DNA of 64,000 bases from Ruminiclostridium herbifermentans (lineage in GTDB: Bacteria; Bacillota; Clostridia; Acetivibrionales; DSM-1351). Positions 18,697-27,065 of this stretch are shown piece by piece. The translations under genes were made by a program, and so were the position numbers. The stretch covers positions 248,001-312,000 of the forward strand of contig NZ_CP061336.1 in the NCBI RefSeq assembly GCF_005473905.2. Reading direction: 5' to 3'. Each line of letters opens with the position of its first letter. Positions within the stretch are counted from its first letter, which is position 1. Under the pieces are notes generated by a model. The model made no database searches. It saw nothing but the letters and a program-made list of their open reading frames with translations, and was not told where the DNA came from.

Positions 18697-19554
18697 ATGA
18701 TTAAAAATAATACGCTTGAAGTAATTAAAAAACATAATTTAAAGCTGACAAAAACACTTGGACAAAATTTTCTAAATGATGATAGTGTTGTAAAAAGGAT
18801 TGTTTCTGCTGCTGAAATAGACGGGCGTACTTTAGTACTTGAGGTGGGCCCTGGTATTGGCAGTATGACAAAGGAGATGGCTTCTATTGCAGCTGGAGTT
18901 GTAGCGGTAGAAATTGATAAACATCTTATTGCTGCCTTAAATGATAATCTCAGTGAGTTCTCTAATATAGCCATTATTAATAGTGACATAATGAAAGTAG
19001 ACATTGAAGCTATAATAAATGAGTATAAAGAAAAATACAATGCGGATAGAGTAAAAGTTGTAGCAAATTTACCCTATTACATAACGACACCCATAATAAT
19101 GAAATTCTTAGAGGAGGTTAAGGGTATCGATGGAATGGTATTTATGGTACAAAAAGAGGTTGCGCAAAGAATGGTTTCAAAGCCTGGTATAAAAGATTAC
19201 GGAGCATTATCTGTTGCAGTGCAGTTTTATTCTAATCCTCAGATTATGTTTGATGTTCCGCCTCATTGCTTTATTCCTCAGCCAGAAGTACATTCTACAG
19301 TTATAAAATTGGATATCTTAGATGAACCGCCTGTAAAAGTGAATAAAGAACTATATTTTAAATTGGTTAAAGCCTCTTTTGGCCAGAGGAGAAAAACCCT
19401 TGTAAATGGATTAGCAAATGCAGGAATATTTAACAAGAGTAAAGAACAGATAAAACATATCCTTGACAGCATGGGATTAAATGAAAATGTCAGAGGTGAG
19501 GTTTTATCAGTTGAAAAATTCGGAGAATTGTCAAATTTAATGGAGCAAAAGTAG
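18697..19554 (+). CDS. ksgA: 16S rRNA dimethyladenosine transferase
   Basis: KsgA (RsmA) dimethylates A1518 and A1519 of 16S rRNA. The protein of 285 residues shows the N-terminal LGQNFLND, SAM motif I LEVGPGIGSMT, the catalytic NLPYYITTPI and the C-terminal SFGQRRKTLVNGL. An AAAGGAG site precedes the ATG. In many Firmicutes rnmV (RNase M5) lies immediately upstream, but only a terminator lies between this gene and the yabE-like gene here. Confidence 0.95.
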   Translation: MIKNNTLEVIKKHNLKLTKTLGQNFLNDDSVVKRIVSAAEIDGRTLVLEVGPGIGSMTKEMASIAAGVVAVEIDKHLIAALNDNLSEFSNIAIINSDIMKVDIEAIINEYKEKYNADRVKVVANLPYYITTPIIMKFLEEVKGIDGMVFMVQKEVAQRMVSKPGIKDYGALSVAVQFYSNPQIMFDVPPHCFIPQPEVHSTVIKLDILDEPPVKVNKELYFKLVKASFGQRRKTLVNGLANAGIFNKSKEQIKHILDSMGLNENVRGEVLSVEKFGELSNLMEQK

Positions 19555-20207
19555 CTGAATCCTGCTAGGAGTTTTATTTTATTTATTAGAGTTTAAATAA
19601 AAATATTAGATATTATAACTCAACCTTCTCAGTTGAAATTTGTAGGTGTGGGATAATTTATCAAATGAAAAGTTAAGTAATTTATTATAACAAGTGAGTT
19701 TACTTAGCAATAAACCATTGATTACTTTCCATCACAAATATACATTTTATGAGGAGGCTGAGTTTTTTATATAATGCGTACAATAAGTGGTATGCCGCCG
19801 TTAGAAGAATTTTCTATTGTTATACTATATGCTTTTCACCTCTAATTTCACAGTTTTAATGTTTTTCTTATTATTAGTTTTTTAAATGAATTTCCTAGAA
19901 TTAATTATTTCATTTCTAACTATAAGCAATATTTCTATTAGTAAAATTTAATAATTATATAGCTGCTATCATATTTTGAAGAAAGATAAGTAATGAGTAT
20001 GATTATTTTACTCATAATATACTTAATTTTTAGTAATAAGTAGCATATTAAAAAAATATAAGGCATATATTTTAATGTTAAGGTATAACTGCGGATACAA
20101 TTTTCAGTTGTTATCAATTTTTAAGCAAATTTGGGCTTAAAGCTGCAGTAAGCATCCTATTTTTTTATTGTCTTGAGAACATAAATTTACTAAAGGAGAA
20201 TATCACC
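19555..20207. other. Long intergenic region after ksgA
   Basis: The 650-base gap holds one copy of a dispersed repeat (19644-19735) and otherwise AT-rich sequence with no open frame I can support. The promoter of the downstream gene must lie here. Confidence 0.5.
19644..19735 (+). repeat. Dispersed repeat copy A (ATTATCAAATGAAAAG family)
   Basis: The sequence AGGTGTGG...TTTATCAAATGAAAAGTTAA followed by AAGTGAGTTTACT and CATTGATTA matches two larger copies at 51286-51424 and 53209-53346. This copy lacks the GGTTAGAAATAAT end found in the others, so it is shortened or diverged. Confidence 0.6.
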
Positions 20208-21815
20208 ATGGCTAATAAATATCAAAAGCAATTTTATATCTTCAAAAGTATGGATAATGATGTTGGGAATCCATCTGGCTACATAAAGATTGAAATAAAT
20301 GGTGAACAGGCAAAGCTGCAATTATCCCTGAATAATTTGCTAAATAAGCAGGGCTTCATTTACCAGCTTTATGGAATTACAAAAGATGATAGAAACTTAA
20401 GTTATACTGTCATTTGTGATATCCCAAATATAAATGGTAGAGCTGATGTAAAAGTAAATGCAAATTGCTTAGACTTAGATAAAATTAATATATATGCTAT
20501 TATTTTGCGCGTGTCAGGCAATTTACCTAAAATAAAATGTCCTCTTGTTGCTTATGTAAAGGAGGAACTTGATTGGAAAAATGAATTTAATAGCCTTATT
20601 TTTATGGATGAAAGGAGTCAAGATAAAAATAATCAGAATTATGCTGCTCGAGATAGCCTGGAAAAGGGCTTTTATGAATCAGAGAGTATTAAAAATACAG
20701 AAAATATAAATAACAGTATAAAGACAGATAAAAACTTTTCTGATGACCTTGATCAAACTATTAATAACAGACAGCAGCTTGATGGAAAAAATATTAGGAG
20801 TAGAGATGAAATAAATGAAATTGAAAAGGCTGATAGTAGAAGTGAAACTTCTATAAACACTAACAAAATAGATTCTAACCAATCAGATGAATTAAATAAT
20901 TACACTGAAAGGGTTCTTATACATGAGGGAAGTAATGCTGCGAAAGAAAATACGTCTTATGATACAATAGAAAGTAATATATCTAAAATTGAAGAAATTA
21001 GTGATGGGGAAAAATCTGAAAATATAGAAAGTATAGAAAATACATCTGATAAAAGTATCGAAATACATAATGAAGAAAATAGAGAATCTATTGAATGTGA
21101 AAAGAAAGAGGATGTACATATAAATATAAATAATACAGAGATGGTAGACGAAAAAAGGAGGGCTGTATTTCAGCCAAATAACCAACTCTTTAATGATATG
21201 AAATTAAATTTTTCAGGTAAATTTGAATCAGTAATTACCAGCATTTATAATGCTGACAAATCAGCAACACTCACAAGCATTTATAATAATGCAACAGCGA
21301 AAAAAGAACCAGAGTTAAATTTAGATGATAATGATATATTGGGTTCAGTTGAAGAAAACTTTAAGGATATATCATCAATTGAATTGGATAAAATAAAAGG
21401 CAGGGCAAAATTAAACTTACCAGATTTGAAGGATGAATTAAATAAGAGTTTTGAAAGCTACAATCCATTTAAAATGAAAAGCAAAAATTTCAGTTGGTGG
21501 AAAATAAATAGCCCTGGTTATTTAAATAACATTCTATTTAGAAATAACATAAGAACATATTTGTTTTTTAATCCAAAAGTGATGTTGGCCCACTATAAAT
21601 ATCGATATATTATTTTTGGAATTCGTGTAGACAGACGAACTGGAAAAGAATATTTTATTTGTGGTATACCTGGCGTCTACTCAATAGATGAAAACCCATT
21701 TGGAAGTATGGGAAGCTGGGCGCAAACAGAAGGATACAAGCCTAAATATGGGGCCTTTGGGTATTGGTTAATTATGATAGATCCTAAAACTGGAAAGCTA
21801 ATTAAGGTAAGATAA
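20208..21815 (+). CDS. Unrecognised protein with long acidic/Asn-rich linker
   Basis: I do not recognise this 535-residue protein. Residues 1-130 form a compact beta-rich domain (QFYIFKSMDNDVGNPSGYIKI, with YGITKDD and CPLVAYVKEE). Residues 140-330 are low-complexity, rich in Asn, Glu, Ser and Ile, with repeated ENIESIENT-like segments. The C-terminal 120 residues are folded and aromatic, including WWKINSPGYLNNILFR, FFNPKVMLAHYKYRYIIFGI, FICGIPGVYSIDENPFG and YGAFGYWLIMIDPKTGKLI. The layout (domain-linker-domain, no signal peptide) resembles clostridial sporulation or envelope-linked proteins, but this is only an impression. A strong AAAGGAG site precedes the ATG. Confidence 0.8.
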   Translation: MANKYQKQFYIFKSMDNDVGNPSGYIKIEINGEQAKLQLSLNNLLNKQGFIYQLYGITKDDRNLSYTVICDIPNINGRADVKVNANCLDLDKINIYAIILRVSGNLPKIKCPLVAYVKEELDWKNEFNSLIFMDERSQDKNNQNYAARDSLEKGFYESESIKNTENINNSIKTDKNFSDDLDQTINNRQQLDGKNIRSRDEINEIEKADSRSETSINTNKIDSNQSDELNNYTERVLIHEGSNAAKENTSYDTIESNISKIEEISDGEKSENIESIENTSDKSIEIHNEENRESIECEKKEDVHININNTEMVDEKRRAVFQPNNQLFNDMKLNFSGKFESVITSIYNADKSATLTSIYNNATAKKEPELNLDDNDILGSVEENFKDISSIELDKIKGRAKLNLPDLKDELNKSFESYNPFKMKSKNFSWWKINSPGYLNNILFRNNIRTYLFFNPKVMLAHYKYRYIIFGIRVDRRTGKEYFICGIPGVYSIDENPFGSMGSWAQTEGYKPKYGAFGYWLIMIDPKTGKLIKVR

Positions 21816-22021
21816 AGTTTTTGGTTTAATGGATATATTTGATAATTTTTATTAATTATATAGTAGAGAATGTTAATTTTTCAGTTGTTATAGAACTTCA
21901 TAAGTAAAACTTGAGAAAAAATAAAAAAACAACCAAAAAATAAAAATAATATATTTGCCGAAATATAGTATTATATAGTATAATCAAGGTAATTAGGCGA
22001 GCTTAAAGGAGCTGATTTACC

Positions 22022-22468
22022 TTGACTTCAAAAAATAAGGTTGTTATTAGAATAGCCGGTAATGATTATACCCTTGTTGGAGTAGAATCTGATGAATATA
22101 TGCAGAAAGTCGGTTTGTATATCGATAAAAAAATGAATGAAATACTGTTTCGTAATAACAGGCTTAGCACTTCGCTTGCTGCAGTGTTAACAGCATTAAA
22201 TGTAGCAGATGACTATTTCAAATCTCGTGAGAATGAAGCATTAATGAGTAAGGAAAAAGAAGCTATGAGATTAGAACTAGAGCGAATCAGAAGTGAAAAC
22301 ATTCAGTTAAAGGAAGAGAATACTGCTTTGTCCGCAAAAAATACATCTTTACAGTTAGAGTTAGCAAAGAGAGAGGCTGAGCTTGGAGAAGTTAGAAACT
22401 CCATTGATAAGGGTAATAAGAGCAACAAAACAATTGTGTCAAAACCTATGATTGGATATGATATGTAG
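22022..22468 (+). CDS. zapA: Cell division protein ZapA-like
   Basis: The 148-residue protein has the ZapA N-terminal domain (KVVIRIAGNDYTLVGVESDEYMQKVGLYID, split here by function: small beta unit then helix) followed by ALNVADDYFK and a long coiled coil rich in Glu, Leu and Lys. ZapA promotes FtsZ bundling at the division site. The start is TTG with an AAAGGAG site. A strong terminator follows. Confidence 0.88.
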   Translation: MTSKNKVVIRIAGNDYTLVGVESDEYMQKVGLYIDKKMNEILFRNNRLSTSLAAVLTALNVADDYFKSRENEALMSKEKEAMRLELERIRSENIQLKEENTALSAKNTSLQLELAKREAELGEVRNSIDKGNKSNKTIVSKPMIGYDM

Positions 22469-22485
22469 ATTACTTGTTGCAGTTA

Positions 22486-22519
22486 AGCTAGAGGGTATTT
22501 ATACTCGTCTGGCTTTTTT
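22486..22519 (+). terminator. Terminator after zapA
   Basis: The stem AGCTAGAGGGTAT / ATACTCGTCTGGCT with a short loop is followed by TTTTTT. Confidence 0.85.
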
Positions 22520-22836
22520 CTTATGCTTTAGGGAGTTGTTAGGATTTGTTTATTATATATAAATTAATTAAAACTTTGTACATAAAAATATATTGGTGCG
22601 GTAGAATTATCAAAAGGTTTGCTTCCAAAATAACTTAAAAGCATAGTTTGTGCATACATAGTGCTTTTTCGAGTCTCAAAAAACGTTAAATTACACTTGT
22701 AACAGCATAGGTTGACTAGCTGTATTGAGTACAATATGATAATAAGGTAATTGTTTTTTAGAAGAGACAAGGTAAGGAGTAACCGAATTCACATTATCTC
22801 TATAGTGAAGTAATAATAAGGGGAATTGATACTAAA
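22520..22836. other. Intergenic region after zapA, possible inverted repeat copy
   Basis: The 317-base gap carries no supported gene. On the minus strand, around 22640-22700, it reads ACTCGAAAAAGCACTATGTATG, loosely like the CTCGAAAATAAAGTATGTACG module at 37161 and 29606. This may be a decayed copy of that repeat in inverse orientation. Confidence 0.3.
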
Positions 22837-23730
22837 ATGAAGGTAATATTTATATTTATTGATGGTGTTGGAATAGGAAGTAAAAATAGTAATACAAATC
22901 CGATATATGCAACCCAGAACTTAGTGCTGGCAAAGCTGATAGAGGATGCAAGATTCAAAGCTGATGCTTCATTAGGTATAGAGGGACTTCCTCAGAGTGC
23001 AACAGGACAAACCTCAATATTTACAGGAGTTAATGCATCTGCGACAATTAACAGACATTTGAGTGGGCAGCCTACCGCTTCACTTAGAGATATTATATAT
23101 AGGGTAAATATGTTTTCTGAATTAAAGAATATGGGTTTTAATGTTACAAGTGCAAATGTTTATAGGGACGAATATTTAGCTAAAATGCTAGATATGAAAG
23201 ATAAAAGAAATAGACCTTCTGTAACATCTGTTATGGGTATGGCGGCAGGTATAAAATTTAAAACTGTTGCAGATTTTGTGGATAATAGAGGCATATACCA
23301 TGACTTGACTGGTGAAATATTAAAAGAATCAGGCTACATAGTTAATACTATATCACCTGAAAAAGCTGCACAAAATTTATACCAATTAAGCAGAGACAAT
23401 GATTTTACTTTATTTGAACATTTTATAACTGATATTGCAGGTCACATAGCTAGTATGAATGATGCTGTAAGTGTTATAGAAATATTGGATAGCTTTTTGG
23501 CAGAACTGATCAGTTTAATGGATTTTGAAGAGGATGTGCTTATAATTACCAGTGATCATGGAAATATTGAAGATGTGACAGTTCAGACGCATACAATGAA
23601 CAAGGTTCCGGTAGTTGTTTTGGGAAAGAAGGCGGATGGAGTAAATAGGCAAATAAATTCGTTGGTCGACATAATGCCATATGTGCTTGAGCTGTTTTCA
23701 ATTCAAGAAAACGGATATAATTTCAAATAA
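22837..23730 (+). CDS. Phosphoglyceromutase-like metalloenzyme (alkaline phosphatase superfamily)
   Basis: The 297-residue protein starts IFIFIDGVGIGSKN, with the first metal-binding aspartate of the alkaline phosphatase superfamily. It has QSATGQTSIFTGVNA, where serine or threonine is the expected nucleophile position, and ends with ITSDHGNIED and TVQTHTMNKVPVVVLG, which carry the Asp-His and His ligands. This matches the PF01676 metalloenzyme family, which includes cofactor-independent phosphoglycerate mutase and phosphopentomutase. It is shorter than either, so the substrate is unknown. Confidence 0.82.
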   Translation: MKVIFIFIDGVGIGSKNSNTNPIYATQNLVLAKLIEDARFKADASLGIEGLPQSATGQTSIFTGVNASATINRHLSGQPTASLRDIIYRVNMFSELKNMGFNVTSANVYRDEYLAKMLDMKDKRNRPSVTSVMGMAAGIKFKTVADFVDNRGIYHDLTGEILKESGYIVNTISPEKAAQNLYQLSRDNDFTLFEHFITDIAGHIASMNDAVSVIEILDSFLAELISLMDFEEDVLIITSDHGNIEDVTVQTHTMNKVPVVVLGKKADGVNRQINSLVDIMPYVLELFSIQENGYNFK

Positions 23731-23909
23731 AGCTTCGTTGATTTAGTCTGTACTTGTGGGCTATTTCTTGTAATAAGTCAGCGGTATACAGAAATTGCTT
23801 GTTTTTTAACTAACGTAATTTTATTGTGCGAAAACCACTTTTTAAGCTTTGAGGAACTGCTTTTGCAGTGAATCTCATATTAAATAGTACTATATGGAGG
23901 AGTAAAACT

Positions 23910-26432
23910 TTGAATTTAAATAGAAAGGTTGAGCTTCTGGCGCCTGCTGGAAGCTATGAGGCGTTTTTGGCAGCAGTAGAAAACGGTTGTGATGCAGTAT
24001 ACTTAGGTGGGAAGCTGCTAAATGCCAGACAGTTTGCAGGTAATTTTGATGATGAGGAACTTCAAAAAGCAGTGGACTATGCTCATACAAGAGGAGTAAG
24101 AGTGTATTTAACTTTAAATACACTGGTCTTAGATGATGAAATGCAAGAAGCCATAATGTATGCGGCAAAAGCGTATGAGATGGGTGTAGATGCCTTTATC
24201 ATACAGGACATAGGACTTGCTTCAAGTTTAAAAAAGGCTATCCCAGAAATTACAATACATGCTAGTACACAGATGACGACATACAGCAGTGAAGGTGTGT
24301 CAGAACTTGAAAAAATGGGCTTTAGCAGAGTGGTTTTAGCTAGAGAGTTGACACTTTCTGAGATAAAAGAAATCTGTATAACAACACAGACTGAGATAGA
24401 AGTTTTTGTGCATGGAGCTCTATGTATTTCATATTCAGGACAATGCTTGATGAGCAGCATAATTGGCGGACGAAGCGGAAATAGAGGTAAATGTGCTCAG
24501 CCTTGCAGACTACCGTATTCTATACAGAAGGACAATAATAATATTAGAAGTGGATACTTATTAAGTTCAAAGGACATTTGCTTTATAGAGAATCTGTCTG
24601 ATCTAATTGATGCAGGGGTAAGTTCTATTAAAATTGAAGGCAGAATGAAAAGCCCTGAATATGTAGCCTCAGTTGTCAGCACTTATAGGAAGTATTTAGA
24701 CATAATTGAACAACAGCATATGAAAAAAGGTAAAAATGAATATACTGTATCTAAAGAAGATATGCAAAGGCTTATGCAAAGCTTTAACAGGGGCGGTTTT
24801 TCAAAGGGGTATTTACAAGGAAAGATGGGACCTGCCATGATGGCATTTGAGAAGCCAAAGAATTGGGGTACATATCTTGGAACAGTTCTTGAGCAGGATA
24901 GAGGTACCAATTCAGTAAAAATTAGACTTGACAATTCACTTGGAAATGGTGATGGTATAGAAATTTGGTCAAAAAAATTATTTGAAGATAGTCCCGGAGG
25001 TATAATAACAAAGATAGTTAAAGATGGTAAGCTTGTAAAAAGAGCATATGCTGGTGACGTTGTATGGGTATCTGTTATTAAAGGGAAAGTAGAAAAAGGG
25101 AGCAGGGTTTATAAGACATCAGATAAGGAGTTGCTGGAACAGGCTGCTTTATCATATGCAAAGGGTATGAGAAAAGTAGATATTTCAGCTGAGTTCACAT
25201 TAAAATTAGGACAGCTTCCAGTACTGTGCCTAAAGGACGACAGAGGTAATAGTGTTTCCGCTTCGGGAGATATACTTCCTGAAGAGGCAGTAAATAAACC
25301 TCTGACAAGGGAAAGAATTAGTGAACAATTAGGTAAAATGGGGTCTACACCCTTTAATATTGTAAATCTAACTTTGGATATAGATAATAATGTGGTAATT
25401 CCAATAAGTGAACTAAATAATATAAGGCGAAAAGCTGCCGATCTTCTCGAAAATGAGAGAATACTATCGGGAAGAAAATTAAAAACTGAACATGGTGAAT
25501 TACTTAAATCTATAGAATATGTCACGAAAAATATTCCTATATCCTCAGAAAAAAAACATACTATAAACGAAAATGCCAAAATATCTGTAATGCTATACAG
25601 TGAATTTGATAATTTAGACTTTGATAAAATTAATGCAGACAGATTGTATTTGCCACTTGTTAGTCTTTTGAAGGACAATGTGAAGATTGCAGCAAGTAAG
25701 TGCAGGGAGGAAGGAAAGGAAATATTTGCTTATATACCTGCTATTATTAAGGGAAAGTATTCACAAATAATCAATAAAAACCTGCAAGCTATTTCTCAAG
25801 ATGTTGATGGATTTTTGGTTGGAAATATGGGAATTGCAAAAATAGTAAGGGACAAGCTTGGTGAAAATGTAAAGCTGATTGGAGATTATTCCTTAAACGT
25901 ACTCAACAGTTGGTCAATGCATTTTCTGAAGGAAACAGGCTACTCGGGAGCAACCCTTTCATATGAACTTAATTTGTCTCAACTTAACTCCATGAACTTT
26001 CCACAAGAATTTGAAGCTGAAGTAGGTATATATGGTAAAATACCAGTAATGACAAGTGAGTATTGTCCTGTGGGTGGAAGTGTATCACAAAAAACACCTC
26101 AAAACTGCAAAAATGTATGTAAAAACGGAGTTTATCAGTTAAAGGATAGAAAAGGAGCAGCATTCTTAGTTAAGTGTGACTGTGTGGATTGCAGAAGTAC
26201 AATATTCAATTCAAATGTTATATTTGTTCCTGAGCATATTGGACAAATTAGTAAAGCTGGAGTTAAATACATGAGACTTAACTTTGTTGACGAAAGTGTA
26301 CAGGAAATATATGATATTGTTAATTTGCACAGAAGTATAAATAACAATTGTAATTACTCAGAAAAGGACAAGATTGCTGAGAAAATAAGAGCCAAGGGAT
26401 ATACAAAAGGGCATTTTCAAAGGGGAGTATAA
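23910..26432 (+). CDS. U32 family peptidase with DUF3656 domain
   Basis: The 840-residue protein begins RKVELLAPAGSYEAFLAAVENG, the U32 family signature, and has AVYLGG, HASTQMT, VFVHGALCISYSGQC and GNRGKCAQPCR, the cysteine cluster that likely binds an Fe-S centre. A DUF3656 region occupies the middle (after SFNRGGFSKGYL), and a second U32-like half ends with YCPVGG and a cysteine-rich tail (CKNVC, KCDCVDC). Relatives RlhA and TrhP hydroxylate RNA rather than cut collagen, so an RNA-modifying role is plausible. The start TTG at 23910 follows a GGAGGAG site; a GTG at 23868 lacks one. Confidence 0.9.
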   Translation: MNLNRKVELLAPAGSYEAFLAAVENGCDAVYLGGKLLNARQFAGNFDDEELQKAVDYAHTRGVRVYLTLNTLVLDDEMQEAIMYAAKAYEMGVDAFIIQDIGLASSLKKAIPEITIHASTQMTTYSSEGVSELEKMGFSRVVLARELTLSEIKEICITTQTEIEVFVHGALCISYSGQCLMSSIIGGRSGNRGKCAQPCRLPYSIQKDNNNIRSGYLLSSKDICFIENLSDLIDAGVSSIKIEGRMKSPEYVASVVSTYRKYLDIIEQQHMKKGKNEYTVSKEDMQRLMQSFNRGGFSKGYLQGKMGPAMMAFEKPKNWGTYLGTVLEQDRGTNSVKIRLDNSLGNGDGIEIWSKKLFEDSPGGIITKIVKDGKLVKRAYAGDVVWVSVIKGKVEKGSRVYKTSDKELLEQAALSYAKGMRKVDISAEFTLKLGQLPVLCLKDDRGNSVSASGDILPEEAVNKPLTRERISEQLGKMGSTPFNIVNLTLDIDNNVVIPISELNNIRRKAADLLENERILSGRKLKTEHGELLKSIEYVTKNIPISSEKKHTINENAKISVMLYSEFDNLDFDKINADRLYLPLVSLLKDNVKIAASKCREEGKEIFAYIPAIIKGKYSQIINKNLQAISQDVDGFLVGNMGIAKIVRDKLGENVKLIGDYSLNVLNSWSMHFLKETGYSGATLSYELNLSQLNSMNFPQEFEAEVGIYGKIPVMTSEYCPVGGSVSQKTPQNCKNVCKNGVYQLKDRKGAAFLVKCDCVDCRSTIFNSNVIFVPEHIGQISKAGVKYMRLNFVDESVQEIYDIVNLHRSINNNCNYSEKDKIAEKIRAKGYTKGHFQRGV

Positions 26433-26518
26433 TCCTTGAACTGTTATTTAACCAACTTTCGAAGTTTAATGTTTATATATTATTTCTTGAATTGAGCAAA
26501 AAATAGGGAGGAAATATA

Positions 26519-27019
26519 ATGCCAGTAGAGGTTTTTGTTGAGATTTGCAGGGAAAGCGCAATATTGCCAAAGTATGCAAATGAAGGGGACGCAGGTATGG
26601 ATGTGTATGCTGCGGAGGAAGTGATTATAAAGCCTGGAGAAACAGTAGTGGTTCCAACAGGGCTAAAGCTTGCTATACCAGTAGGTTATGAAATCCAAGT
26701 CAGACCTAGAAGCGGATTATCCTTAAAAACACCAATTAGAATTCCAAACTCACCAGGAACTATAGACAGCGGATATAGAGATGAATTGGGAATAATAATA
26801 AATAATAGTTCTGTTGTCAATCAAAATCAAGATATAAATGAAAAGTTTACTCTTGATGAAAAGGGAAATAAGAATGGAACATATATTATTAGAAAAGGCG
26901 ATAGAATAGCACAAATAGTATTACAGGTAGTGCCTAAAATGAAACTGACAAAGGTTGATTCTGTTAAAAGCATTGGAACAGATAGAGGCGGAGGATTTGG
27001 ATCAACTGGGGTGTTATAA
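26519..27019 (+). CDS. dut: dUTP diphosphatase
   Basis: Trimeric dUTPase removes dUTP to keep uracil out of DNA. All five motifs are visible: DAGMDVYA, PRSGLSLK, GTIDSGYRDELG, RKGDRIAQIVL and DRGGGFGSTG. The protein is 166 residues, longer than usual because about 20 extra residues (QNQDINEKFTLDEKGNKNG) lie between motifs 3 and 4. A GGGAGG ribosome site precedes the ATG. Confidence 0.95.
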   Translation: MPVEVFVEICRESAILPKYANEGDAGMDVYAAEEVIIKPGETVVVPTGLKLAIPVGYEIQVRPRSGLSLKTPIRIPNSPGTIDSGYRDELGIIINNSSVVNQNQDINEKFTLDEKGNKNGTYIIRKGDRIAQIVLQVVPKMKLTKVDSVKSIGTDRGGGFGSTGVL

Positions 27020-27065
27020 GCAGTAAAATTTTAGAACTGCGTATCTATTTAAGGAGGCTGATTTT

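Noticed and set aside
22837-23730. True cofactor-independent phosphoglycerate mutase (gpmI)
   Set aside because: At 297 residues it is far shorter than GpmI and lacks the inserted transferase domain.
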